A stretch of DNA of 25,437 nt from Seminavis robusta. Lineage: Eukaryota; Bacillariophyta; Bacillariophyceae; Naviculales; Naviculaceae. Both the position numbers and the translations under genes were made by a program. The notes beneath the pieces are model-generated. The model saw nothing but the letters and a program-made list of their open reading frames with translations. It ran no database searches and was not told the DNA's origin. Positions 10,022-19,468 of this stretch are shown here, piece by piece (positions within the stretch are counted from its first letter, which is position 1; the number at the start of each line of letters is the position of its first letter). Where the stretch lies: positions 1 through 25,437 of the forward strand of contig CAICTM010001630.1 of assembly GCA_903772945.1 (NCBI GenBank), in the 5' to 3' direction.

Positions 10022-10650
10022 TTCTCCGCAATTGCGTTCTTCTATTCTTATCGATTCAATTGCTTATATTACTCTCTTTCGTGGCTTGGCCTAAGTCTTG
10101 GTCAAGAGCTGGCCTCTTGAGCTTCTAGCAACGATACCGATACGAGTACCTCAACAACCAACCACTTGCTTGGTTATACATGTACCTGGTACATATGTTG
10201 GCTTTCTCGCCGTTGCTTAGATTTCTGTGCTTGTTTGTGAGTTGTGAGGTTGCACAGTTCCGAAATCTTTTGTCAAAGATTTTCTCTTGGGCCGGTTTAG
10301 GCTGAACCCTACCGTACCGTACCGTACCGTAGTGACAGGACCCTGTAAAAAGGTTAGGGCTTTGGAACGCGTCATTATGAACCGAGACAGAACGCGACAA
10401 GAACGGAGGAGCACCATGATCACACCCTCACCATCATCACCTGCAATGACATCCTCAGCTATCCTTTCACCACAAATTTGACCTGAAGGAAGCTATTGAG
10501 GACAAGCAAAAAGAAGAACGAACTGATCTACTAGTCTAGCTAGCAGCAGCATTGGAATATGTTTTGGAAGTTATTAACAACTATAGTTTAAAAAAGGGCA
10601 CGTAAAGCAAACCAAATGCATATGGTACTGTACGGTACCGGTGAACGAGT
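10022..10650. other. Intergenic region upstream of the giant repeat gene
   Basis: No convincing gene is seen. The region should hold the promoter of the minus-strand repeat gene and the 3' end of the minus-strand MoaF-like gene. It contains a run of ACCGT units at about 10308-10332, a near-palindrome around GTACCTGGTAC at 10184-10196, and GTACGGTACCGGT at about 10629-10641. No TATA box stands out at a confident position. Confidence 0.5.
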
Positions 10651-11100
10651 CTAGTTCGCGCTCTGAGCACCATTTTCCACGAACGCCAATTTTCCGTTAT
10701 GCTTCCAGACGGCGCGTCCATTGTTTCCATGAGTCAAGCAGGTTCCTTCGTCGAAATCCAAGACATTGGAGAGTCCAAGGCCATCTGCTTCAATCCAAGT
10801 GATGAGAATCTTCTTGTCAGTCAACTGGGTCATGACATAGTCTTCTTCGTCGCCCTTGCCAACATCAGTACCGCCAATCCTCTTCCACGCAATCTTCTTG
10901 TCGTTCTTGATTTCAAAGGAGTACAGATCCTTCGAATGTTCCGACTCGTACTGGATGGTAAAGGGGCGGCCTACCAAGTCTTTGGATGTCATGGTCATGA
11001 TGCAGTTGTCAGTAAAAGCACGAGTACAAGTGGTCCTGGTGGTGACAAGAGAGCTAACGATAAAGCCAAGTCGAGAAATGGGTCGTAGTGGGCTGATCAT
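10651..11100 (-). CDS. MoaF/calycin-like small protein
   Basis: The open frame extends to 11220, but the only upstream initiator there would be TTG, so the ATG at 11100 is taken as the start, giving 149 residues. The first about 34 residues (MISPLRPISRLGFIVSSLVT, then TTRTTCTR) are basic and Ser/Thr-rich with a hydrophobic stretch, suggesting a targeting peptide, mitochondrial or secretory. Residues about 42-141 look like a single beta-barrel domain of the MoaF-related/lipocalin-like kind: LVGRPFTIQYES, then DLYSFEIKNDKKIAWKRIGG, then ILITWIEADGLGLSNVLDFD, and a late GKLAFVE strand. In that family the alternating Y-x-F and W-x-E-x-D-G pattern is typical. The family link is from pattern recognition only. 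The substrate is unknown, and a role in molybdopterin synthesis should not be assumed. The final residues (NGAQSAN) look unstructured. Confidence 0.6.
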   Translation of the reverse strand: MISPLRPISRLGFIVSSLVTTRTTCTRAFTDNCIMTMTSKDLVGRPFTIQYESEHSKDLYSFEIKNDKKIAWKRIGGTDVGKGDEEDYVMTQLTDKKILITWIEADGLGLSNVLDFDEGTCLTHGNNGRAVWKHNGKLAFVENGAQSAN

Positions 11101-11449
11101 ACCGAAAAAGGTAAATTTGTGAGAGAGTGAAGAGTGGAGCTGAAAATGGAGGGTTCTCAAACTTGTGTGGAATCCAAGCTGGATCCTTTTCGTAGATCTT
11201 GTACCGGTTGGTACATACAAGGGTCGGAGAGGTCATTCCGCGTTCCTTCGAGCGATTAGATGGGGTCCAAAGTTATTTCAGCGGCCTTCTTCGGAGAAGG
11301 ACCTTTCCGTTACCACTATGCCTTTTTTCGGAGAAGTACCTGTCCGAAGCTCTAACGCGTGGATGTATGATACTTGAGAATACAGCGCAGGGGGATGGAG
11401 AAATTCATTGCCATTCATGCCCGATCAGTGCCCGCCCATTCCAAGGCAG

Positions 11450-11616
11450 TGGTAAACAATAATTGACAGTGGTGGACAGTGGTTTTTGGAAGTCGTAACA
11501 ATGGTAAAAACAGTGGTAAAGCTAGCGGTAAACAAAGGTAAAGAAAGTAGTAACAGTGGTAAAGATAGCGGTAACAGCGGTAAAGATAGTGGTAGACAGT
11601 GGTAGACAGTGGTAAG
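11450..11616. repeat. Degenerate GTGGTAAAGATAGC-type tandem repeat
   Basis: Short units of about 9-14 bp built on GGTAA (GGTAAAGATAGC, GGTAACAGC, GGTAGACAGT) follow each other about a dozen times. The minus strand is correspondingly rich in TTACC/CTGTCTACCAC. No coding role was recognised. It could be a minisatellite or a remnant of an expanded simple repeat. Confidence 0.6.
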
Positions 11617-11801
11617 CCATGATGACTCGCCAAAAACCGTAGTGGACAATGCTTTTCAATGGATTTCTCCATCCCCCAGATCCAGCAACCAGCAAAGCAG
11701 GGATTTCCTTTTACGGTATTCCGGTACCGGTACGTACCGCTGGCGTACGAGGAACGCTCGTGCTTGCGAAAACGGCAAACCGAATACTTGTCTTGCATGG
11801 G

Positions 11802-11821
11802 TACTACATGTACATGTAGTA
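11802..11821. repeat. Perfect 20-bp palindrome
   Basis: The sequence TACTACATGTACATGTAGTA equals its own reverse complement over all 20 bases; the symmetry ends at both flanks (G on either side). It lies in intergenic DNA. It could form a cruciform or be a dimeric protein site, but nothing in the sequence decides between these. Confidence 0.7.
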
Positions 11822-12768
11822 GCTAGTACAAATAATTGACATCTAATGTTTGGGATCTCTAGCTACCGGCAGTCCAATGCTGCAAAAAGTGAGTGCTAAA
11901 ATACTGCATTTGGCTTGGCAGAGACAAGCCTGTGAGGCAAGCAGAACCTTGGTCGCTTAGACTAGCTCTCTGGCTTCTATTTCTACGGGTTACATCCAGC
12001 CATTCACCGCACGGCATTTCATTTCAGCTCGACATCAGCAATGCTGGCTCCTTGATCCTCGAGCAGTTATTAGCTGAGGTTATTGGTTCTACCTGTACGG
12101 TACAGCTCTAGCTAGAATATGCCGACCAGTAAGGGTTGGTTTTCAAGTTGGCTACTAGTACGGTACTGGTACCACAGGCCGGTACGGTACCGGTTCTTGC
12201 CACTCACCCACCGGATTTTCCCAACCAGTGTATTCTTGAGGATGGGGTAAATCCACAAAAAATCTCTGGGTCGTTTGGTGTCAGCATTCAAATTGCGCGA
12301 AAAAGAGCGCACTCAGCTCGGCTACAGCAGTCTTTTCTTGGTCCTCGATCTGTTGCAAAGCAGCAGGTGGTGCGTTTCACTCAGTGTTATCAAATCCAAA
12401 CTCCCATTTGCGAGGAGAGCATAGTCCACTACTACGAATACTCTATCGCGATCTCGCATATCACTTTTGAGCATCCAGCTATTGAGCCGGCAAATTATCC
12501 AGATAGCAGCTTAACCATTAGAGTCAATCTGGCAGTATATACTTGAGATACCGGCAGGGGACATTTGATTTGGACTTGCCGGTTGCAGTGCACATGGTGA
12601 TAGTGGCTTGCCTATTTATTGGTGGTAGTGGACAGTGGGAGTGATGAACGGCGCTGCGGCAAAGTAGTACAGGTTGCAGCATTTCTTGGCGAATTCTCCT
12701 CCCACCTACCGTACAGGTCAGACATTATCTGCCCCCTGCTTGCCTGGTTGAGTCCAACCAATAGAGCC

Positions 12769-14193
12769 ATGTCAACGGGAAATCATCTCAACAAGCCTAC
12801 AAAGGCCCCACCAGCCACTTCTGTCAGAAAAACCGCCAAAATTGATGCTGGAGTTGCTTCCTTTGAAAAATTGACTGAGACAGGAAAGACATTGTCAGAG
12901 GCATCAAAAGTATTATCTGGTGCTCATGCCGTACTTGCCAACCCCACCTCTTCCCAAGCACAAAAGAGGAAAGCTATGGATGAACTTGCAACAGTTAGCA
13001 AGTTCTTGAGGCAGTCCTCATCTGATATTAACAAGAATTTGAAGAAGCTTTCTCCCTTTCCTGGTGTTGATAATCGAGCATTGGCTATTATTGATAAAGT
13101 CAAGCAGGAAAATACTCCAAGAAACCCAGAGGTACCATGTACTTCCATTGGGAAAATTCAAGCTATGATTCATGACAGATCTATCACAACTAAAAAGAAG
13201 CCAGCTCCACCATCAGTAGCAGCAAAGAACAGCACTCCCAAAGAATTGCCCAATTCACTGGCTCCACCTCCATCCAATGGCTCTATTTATGATCGACGGG
13301 AATGTGTCACGGTAGTCACTTCCTTCAAGAAAAACAGTCGTGAGCGTGGTCAGGTTGTGCAAGAGATTTTGAAGCAGAAGTTTGTGCCAGTTAGCCGTTC
13401 GCGTCTCCACAAGTTGGTGAAGCAATTTGAAGATCATGTGGATGCAGGTGGTACCCTCAATACCTTCCCCAATGATGAGTGGCATGTCAAGAAGGGAAGG
13501 GCCTCTTACCTTTCTGCTCAGGCTGTCCAAGAAAGTACTCCAATAAACCCAGAGAGACCATCCACTCCCATTGCGAAACTTCAAGCTATCATCCCTGACA
13601 GTCCTATCATGACTACAACCACACCACCCCAGGTGATTCCAGCTCCACCGTCAGTAGTGGCGAGGAACAGTACCGGTACCGCCAAAGAATCCTCCAATTC
13701 AGTTCTTGCTCCACCTCCATCCAATGGTTCTATTTATGATCGACGGGAATTGATTACAGTAGTAACTTCCTTCAAGAAAAACAGTCGTGAGCGTGGTCAG
13801 GTTGTGCAAGAAATTTTGAAACAGAAGTTTGTACCAGTAGGCCGTTCAGGTCTCCACAAGGTGGTCAAACAATTTGAAGATCACGTGGATGCAGGTGGGA
13901 CCCTTGATACCTTCCCCAATGACGATTGGCACCTCAAGAAGGGAAGAGATGCTTACCTTTCTGCTCAGTCTGTTCAAGAAATTGTTGATGACATGGCAGC
14001 TCATCCTGGGAAATCTTTCTCCCCAAAAGAAATCACAAGCATGCTGCAGGAAAAGAAGAAAGAGGAGCTTGCTAGGGAAGGCATAGTTGCACCACAAGAA
14101 TCTGCTATTGCTTCCTGCAGAAACACCATGAAACGGTATGCTCAAGCCATAGCTGGAATGAATCAGAAGAGAAGCATCAAAAAGCTGGGGTAG
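12769..14193 (+). CDS. Unrecognised protein with duplicated, helix-turn-helix-like unit
   Basis: The frame is open from 12619, but that position is TTG; the first ATG is 12769, giving 474 residues. Residues 1-112 are Lys/Ser/Ala-rich and mostly helical-looking. Two tandem units follow, residues 113-253 and 254-402. Each starts Q-E-x-T-P-x-N-P-E, passes a Pro-rich linker (PAPPSV), and reaches a strongly conserved core: NGSIYDRRE, VTVVTSFKKNSRERGQVVQE, ILKQKFVPV, then LHK-VKQFEDHVDAGGTL. The core looks like paired short helices, as in the DNA-binding ends of transposases or regulators. The C-terminus (AAHPGKSFSPKEITSMLQEK, then CRNTMKRYAQA) looks like another helical DNA-binding segment. No DDE catalytic domain is present. 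It may be a domesticated or truncated transposon protein or a nuclear regulator. This is inferred; no family was identified. Confidence 0.65.
   Translation: MSTGNHLNKPTKAPPATSVRKTAKIDAGVASFEKLTETGKTLSEASKVLSGAHAVLANPTSSQAQKRKAMDELATVSKFLRQSSSDINKNLKKLSPFPGVDNRALAIIDKVKQENTPRNPEVPCTSIGKIQAMIHDRSITTKKKPAPPSVAAKNSTPKELPNSLAPPPSNGSIYDRRECVTVVTSFKKNSRERGQVVQEILKQKFVPVSRSRLHKLVKQFEDHVDAGGTLNTFPNDEWHVKKGRASYLSAQAVQESTPINPERPSTPIAKLQAIIPDSPIMTTTTPPQVIPAPPSVVARNSTGTAKESSNSVLAPPPSNGSIYDRRELITVVTSFKKNSRERGQVVQEILKQKFVPVGRSGLHKVVKQFEDHVDAGGTLDTFPNDDWHLKKGRDAYLSAQSVQEIVDDMAAHPGKSFSPKEITSMLQEKKKEELAREGIVAPQESAIASCRNTMKRYAQAIAGMNQKRSIKKLG
13105..13974 (+). repeat. Recent internal tandem duplication (423 bp + 447 bp)
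   Basis: Unit 1 (13105-13527) and unit 2 (13528-13974) are nearly identical through the core that encodes the RRE...QFEDHVDAGGTL segment, including long stretches of identical bases. The linkers differ more. Unit 2 contains an in-frame six-base GGTACC at 13675-13680 that is absent from unit 1, and a few other codon-sized gains. The duplication preserves the frame. Confidence 0.85.
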
Positions 14194-14903
14194 CATCTGA
14201 GCTGTCTTTGGGAAACCCGTGGAGGATGCCTTATTGCGCAAGTTGCTATTCACGAAGAAGGGCTAGCTAGCTAGCTGCCAGTAGATGTATTCTGCTGCCC
14301 TTGTGTCGTTCTTTGCGAACGTGGATTTCGCAATCAGCTGCTATCATACCGGTACTCGGAGTAGTCGTTATCCATAGTATTTAAAAAATTTAATAGTAAC
14401 TCAGGTTTTACATCAGCTGTTTTGAGGATCAGCCTAGAATGAATTTTCAATTAAACGCTTGTTCTCCTATTATGACTTTTGAATATAGTGCTCTAAGACT
14501 TCATCATGATTCATTTACAGGCTTTTAAAGCCTTTGGACAAGTCATTGCACCATTAAATCTAGTATTCTCTTTTGTTTGAATCTTGTTATTGCCTCCAAA
14601 CCCCAAAACGCGTGCTTCTTCGATCGATAATTATTTTGTGTGTGACCAAAATCCCACATCCCATTTGTTTTTTCGTCCTCCATCGACCATCGATCCTCGA
14701 TCCTTTGCTCTATCTCAACAACAACAAAATACGTGTTGCTGCGGTGCTGCAGTGTGCTTCGGCGACTCAACTCTCTGTCACAAACCTGAAGCAGCAATAA
14801 GCGACCTTAGCAACGGATTCAGACAAGAAGTGCTTGAGGACGACCCGCGAGCCGAGGCCGGGGTGTTTCGCGACGTTAGCAGAGGGAGTGCCAAACCGTA
14901 AGG
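14194..14903. other. Intergenic region and presumed 5' UTR/promoter of receptor copy 1
   Basis: A GCTA run (GCTAGCTAGCTAGCTGCC) at about 14263-14280 is followed by AT-rich sequence to about 14580, then more balanced sequence leading to the receptor start. A 105-codon open frame (14584-14901) ends immediately before the receptor ATG, but it shows no domain and lacks a paralogue upstream of copy 2, so it is probably a leader sequence. No clear TATA box was found. Confidence 0.45.
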
Positions 14904-17399
14904 ATGAGTTTGGTTGAACAAGTTCGTGCAGCTAGGTGGATCTGCGTGGGAATAATCTGCTGTTGGTCAACTCGATCAGCCGTCGCTGGGGATGCTATTG
15001 GTACCAATCCGTTCCAGAAAGGTTGTCTTTACGCCAGCGGCATTTCGTCCAAGATCAGGGTGTGTAGCTCAGATGATCCTCCTGAAGTTGTGGGAGTGTA
15101 TTGCCGTGCCCCACTCGTACAGTACGATGAAATCAGAATCCAACCTGGAAACTGGGAATCCGTAAGTTCTTCTCCCGGTACTCTAATCTCAGTTGTAGTA
15201 TGGGTATGAGTGGGCTAACTTTGATATTGCTTCCAGCCCATGCTTACCACTTGGATTGTCCAAGTTCTTCTGTCTGAGATGCTAGATGTGCCAACCTCCA
15301 TTGAAATGAGAGCTGCCAATATCCCACCACTTAGCATGTACCAGCCCAACAACTCCATGCAATTTCCTCCTGGTGCTTTTGATTACAAAACCTTCGAAAA
15401 GGCACACGAACTAAAGGGAGACTGCAGCAAGGCGGACAGATCACAAGACAACTACCAAGAGTGTGCCAGTTTCTACCCTGAGTCATGGGACACTCAAGAC
15501 ATGGAAAGCACCAACCAAGCCATTTATGACGATCACATTGAACCGCCTCAGAGCCTTGGCATGATTGGTCAAAATGCTTGGTTTGTGCCTAAGTTCACGG
15601 CATCCAGAGATTCCACCGTGCTAGATTACAGGGGTCTACAAGGACCCGAAAAAAGACAAAAACTTGCCGAGCACTTTCACAGACCAACCACCTGGAAAGA
15701 CTACTGCGATCAGGTGTCCTCCGATGGGTGCAGCAGTCCCGACAATGTAGCAGCTAGGCCGCCACAAAATCAAGATGAAGAGCAACACTTCTTTCACAGT
15801 GGTGGCATCTACACAGGACACTTTCGACCAACCGACAAAAACAATTGCACCTTACATCCGGACTCCTGCACGGGATTCTTTGCGGACTATCCTTGTGAGT
15901 GGGGCAGTCCAGTTGCCACGCAGCTGTACAATCTGGATATTGCTCTGGATGTCGATCTGGATGTTCATCCAGGAGGTCTCACACATGGCCAGTTGACCCA
16001 AATATGGAGGGCTGCTAACGCCACCAAGTCGGACATGATTGGATATTGGTGGCATCCGGATGTATTTCCTTCCGAATTCCTGGCTTCTCCAGCGGAATTC
16101 ACCCACGTCAGCTTGCCTCCGCCATCAGTGGCGTGTATGAGTGCCCGTGAGGGTGTCAACCTATTGCACTGCGATGCGGATGTTGAGAAACGAATTGGGT
16201 CAGCACTCACCGTCTGCGATGACCCTCCCATGCTGCTCTCCAAGCTCTTGAGCACCACCATTTTCGACAGCATCAAGGATCCCACTCTCCCACAAGGGAT
16301 CGTTTCTCCTAGTCATTCCGTATTGGCAAACTACCGATTATCTTCCATACAATTGGACGAAATCTTCTTTATCTGGAATCGACGGGGTGATGCCCGGGAA
16401 GCCGTGTGTGAGTGGATTGTCGACAACATGGACCATTTGGAGGAACTGGTCCCGCGGACGTACCCACGAGCATTCCAAAAGAAGGATCATGCCCCACTCA
16501 TGTACGCTTCTACTCTTCTGGGTGCCATTGTGGTTGTATTGGTTTTGGTGACTCTTTTCTTGGTGCACCGAAATCAGAACCGCCGTTCTGTCAAGTATTC
16601 ACAGATTGAGTTCCTGGTCTTGTTGCTGGTTGGGTCCCTTTTTATTGGCATGGGGGCCATTGTCATTGGAATCCCTTCCACGAATGCCTCCTGCATTGCC
16701 GAGGTGTGGTTGATCAACATTGGGTATACACTGGAACTGGTTCCTCTGATTGTCAAAGTGGCTGCGGTGAACCATATCATGAGTGTTGGCAAGAAAATGC
16801 GCCGATCTCGGCTCGATCGACGCTACTTGTTTGGTGTTGTGGCAACAATCTGCACCCTATTGGTTATCTTTCTCATTTTATGGTCCGTACTGGATACGCC
16901 CAAAGTCATGCAGGAATACGAACTGACAGAAACCAAAAATGAAGATGGGGAAACGATCGTGTGGGTCTTGGATGTTTGTGGCTCCGAGTCCAATGCTTGG
17001 GTAATCATCAGCGTTGGGTGGAACGCACTGCTCTTGCTATGTACAACAACCTTGGCTGTGCAGATGAGGAAAGTGGGAATGGAAGGCTTTCGTGAGACAG
17101 GAACACTAGCTCTGCTTGTGTACTCCCATTCTGTCTTTGTGTCCCTTCGGCTCTTTACCTACCTCCTGTCATCGGTGATGAAGGAATATTTCTGTCCTAC
17201 TGCCGCAGCTTTCTGTTCAGTGTGGACACCCTTTCCACCCTTGTCATCTATTTTATCCCTAAGTTGTTTGGCGAGGATATTCAACGCCGGGGGTCAACAA
17301 TTAGCATTGCTTCCCTACAATGGACTGCCAATCTCAGTGGATGCACCCCCATGGATTCAAAACAACCGGGATCATCTGATGGCTGCAAGAGTGGAGTGA
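14904..17399 (+). CDS. Class C GPCR with OpuAC-like ectodomain, copy 1, frameshifted in TM7
   Basis: Exon 1 is 14904-15161 (86 codons with a hydrophobic leader, ARWICVGIICCW). A phase-0 intron, 15162-15236, has GTAAGT and TTCCAG ends. Exon 2 opens at 15237 with PMLTTWIVQVLLSEMLDVPT. The ectodomain shows the features of a glycine-betaine/OpuAC-type binding fold: YDEIRIQPGNWES leading to LLSEMLDVP, GQNAWFVPK, GYWWHPDVF and the late EAVCEWIVDN. The seven-helix domain begins near 16500 (HAPLMYASTLLG) and includes ASCIAEVWLINIGYTLELVP in TM3. Compared with copy 2, one C is missing at about 17191-17193 (TTTCTGTCC against TTTCCTGTCC). This replaces TM7 and the tail by about 55 unrelated residues ending at the TGA at 17397. 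As read, the product (about 806 aa) would have six helices and probably not signal. Alternatively the missing base is a sequencing error. Confidence 0.8.
15162..15236 (+). other. Intron of receptor copy 1 (75 bp, phase 0)
   Basis: The donor is TCC|GTAAGT and the acceptor TTGCTTCCAG|CCC. Splicing joins codons NWES to PMLTTW, exactly as in copy 2. Without splicing the frame stops at 15207-15209. The position is conserved between copies while the intron sequence has diverged, which supports it being real. Confidence 0.85.
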
Positions 17400-17852
17400 C
17401 GAGCCATTTTCAGGACATTTGATGACATCGACTGCTAAGAGCAATCGACCAGGGAAATCAGTAGAAGTCTGCGTGACATCTGCATGGGGAGCACTAGGCG
17501 GCAAGACAGCATCCAAGAGATGCCACACGATATTGATCTTGATATGGACAATCCCTCCTCTGTTGTTTTGGACATTAAGCAAAGCGAGGCAAGCGCTGTA
17601 GAAGAGTTTTTCGTTGAGACTGGCAATCTCGACGATGGCAACCAGAGCGGGTCTTCAAGCCCCCTACAGGAGCAACCTCAAAGAGCGGACGCAACCAGAG
17701 TGAGTAAATCAGAAGGCAGCGATATCGGACAGTGGCAGCTAGAGGAAAGGATAAGGCTTCTAGAGAAGCAGAATGAAACTCTGGAAAAAGAGATTACCCA
17801 CTTCAGGAGAAACCAAGCCAAGGACAAGACTGAAGATGCAATGCAATGGTAG
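17194..17852 (+). pseudogene. Displaced TM7 and extended cytoplasmic tail of receptor copy 1
   Basis: After the missing base, the sequence matching copy 2 continues in another frame: LSYCRSFLFSVDTLSTLVIY, then FIPKLFGEDIQRRGSTISIA, up to a TGA at 17420-17422. The coiled-coil tail reappears in yet another frame at 17484-17852, with an acidic stretch (DIDLDMDNPSSVVLDIKQSE) before EERIRLLEKQNETLEKE. Copy 2 lacks about 350 bp of this tail. A second intron, further indels, or decay could explain the change of frame between 17422 and 17484. No clean GT..AG solution was found by eye, so the 3' structure is unresolved. Confidence 0.6.
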
Positions 17853-18539
17853 CCAGGAGCTAACAATGCCATTTAACATTATTTGAGTCTAACGTTTTGT
17901 ACATGTACGCGTATTGATTTCCCTCTCAACTCACATACGAAGCTGCCGATACCATTGAACATACATTTACTTTTCCTCTCTTTGTCGGGCTCGCTAGTAC
18001 TTTATGCTTGAATCCTTGCTCCTCCCCGACTTCCCCCTATCATTCGATTCCTCCTTTCGCCCCTCTCTTCCATCTGCCCCCCTCCCTTTTCTTCGCTCCT
18101 ACCACCCCGAGGTCACCCTGCGATTTCCATCACGCAGAAAGGTGGGCATTATCTCCGTGAATTGCCGTGGTCCGTACCTTGGCGGACCAAGAGAGTGACT
18201 CCAACTTGCTGATTGAGCGTGTGGTCTCATAGACGCATGAGTTCTGCGATGGCGCCAACGGCATTTCCCTGCACCTGGCTATTTAGCACCACCACTCCAG
18301 TGACGCCTCCATAACGCCCACCAGTGATTTCACTCAACCAGTTAGCACGACCAGTTACTTCACCTTCAGCACAGCATCTCCATTTGGTTGGAGAAGATGG
18401 ATTATCCGGTGCGTCGAAAGATCCAAGAGACTATGCGTGCACCAAGGACGATCTGTCTGTGGGTGAAAATCCTGTGGCGAAGGGCTCTCTCTCTCTATTT
18501 GGAATCACCACCAAGCCCCAAATCAACGTAATTGAGCCC

Positions 18540-18824
18540 ATGGATACAGGAGGTGGCGGCGCGGGCACGGCTGGTGGAACATCGGGTCCGGCAAGCACTC
18601 GCCGAGTTGCCAATCAGTCGCAGCAGTTGACAGTCCTCACGACAGAGAAGCAGCCACAAAGGAGTGAGCAGATTATGACACAGATGATCACACATCTGCA
18701 GGTAAGGGTGGACGTGTGCCTGTTGGCTATTCCTACCGTGGCTGCACATGTATTGCTGCTAACTTGGTTATTCCTAGGATTGCTTGATGTTCAGCCTTCA
18801 AGGACGGAACACCCGACCAGGTAG
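18540..18824 (+). CDS. Weak candidate gene fragment, function unknown
   Basis: A frame open from 18324 (GTG, not a credible start) has its first ATG at 18540: MDTGGGGAGTAGGTSGPAST, then RRVANQSQQLTVLTTEKQPQ and SEQIMTQMITHLQ. A plausible intron follows, from CAG|GTAAGG at 18702 to TTCCTAG at about 18779, after which DCLMFSLQGRNTRPGRW could continue. The composition is coding-like over about 60 codons, but no domain is recognised and no complete gene model emerges. It may be a remnant of a mobile element. Confidence 0.25.
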   Translation: MDTGGGGAGTAGGTSGPASTRRVANQSQQLTVLTTEKQPQRSEQIMTQMITHLQVRVDVCLLAIPTVAAHVLLLTWLFLGLLDVQPSRTEHPTR

Positions 18825-19256
18825 ATGGTACTCTTCCTTCTAGGACTGGTTTGATTGTGGAAGGGAGGCGCCGTAATGGTCAGACAAGTCTTAGGTGCAG
18901 AAGAGCTGACTAATCCAGCTGATATTAGAGCTGCAAATCTACCCTATAGTACCGTATAGGCAAGAGTGGATGTTTGGTATTGGTGGAAACAAGCAAGCCA
19001 AGAACTCACTGGTGCAGAGATTAGTACATACAAGTCAACCCACTACCGGTACAGGAGGAATCCACTCTGGAGTCTCTTGAATGCGCTTGTTTTGATTGAG
19101 CTGGACTATGATACCCAGGAGGAAGCATTTTGGAGAAGGCTGCGCTGAAGAAGGAATGCAGACTCCCTGATGATCTTTGTGTTCAGTTGCTTTTGCTTAC
19201 TTTGATTTAATAAGCATGGTTCTCATGCCTAATATCGATATAGTATTCTGTTACAG

Positions 19257-19468
19257 GTGCTTGGGCGAACGAGACAAACGAACGACCAACCCCGAAGGCA
19301 ACGCGACTCTCAACTTTCTTGAAACGCGCTGCAGCAGCCCGCGAAGCCACAGCGACCGCCGGTGCGGACGACTATCCAGATCCTATCGAGGCTTTCGTGA
19401 ACGGGGCCGCGCTGTCAACCACACACTTACTTGTGGCTTTCTCTTTTAAAAAATCGAGTCTTAATTAA
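19257..19468 (+). other. Possible orphan exon
   Basis: A pyrimidine-poor but usable acceptor (ATTCTGTTACAG) at 19256 precedes a GC-rich open stretch. In one frame it reads AWANETNERPTPKATRLSTF, then AAAAREATATAGADDYPDPI and EAFVNGAALSTTHLL, to a TAA at 19466. Base composition changes sharply from the AT-rich flanks, as it does at real exons here. No upstream exon could be tied to it, and no family is recognised. Confidence 0.25.

Larger units (their letters stand above)
11101..12768. other. Intergenic region with repeats and palindromes, no supported gene
   Basis: About 1.7 kb lies between the MoaF-like gene (minus) and the duplicated-domain gene (plus). Short open frames exist (for example 12136-12546), but none has recognisable motifs or convincing composition. 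The stretch holds the GGTAA-type repeat at 11450-11616, a perfect 20-bp palindrome at 11802-11821, and several GGTACC clusters near 11722-11740 and 12155-12200. The promoter of the next gene should lie near the right end. Confidence 0.5.

Noticed and set aside
12136..12546. 136-codon plus-strand ORF
   Set aside because: It starts among GGTACC repeats, has no recognisable motif, and its composition is not distinguishable from random open sequence.
12619..12768. 50-codon upstream extension of the duplicated-domain protein
   Set aside because: The extension would begin at TTG and contains no ATG before 12769, and its composition differs from the rest of the protein.
14584..14901. 105-codon ORF ending just before the receptor copy 1 start
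   Set aside because: There is no domain, no counterpart before copy 2, and no signal of a separate gene; it more likely lies in the leader region.
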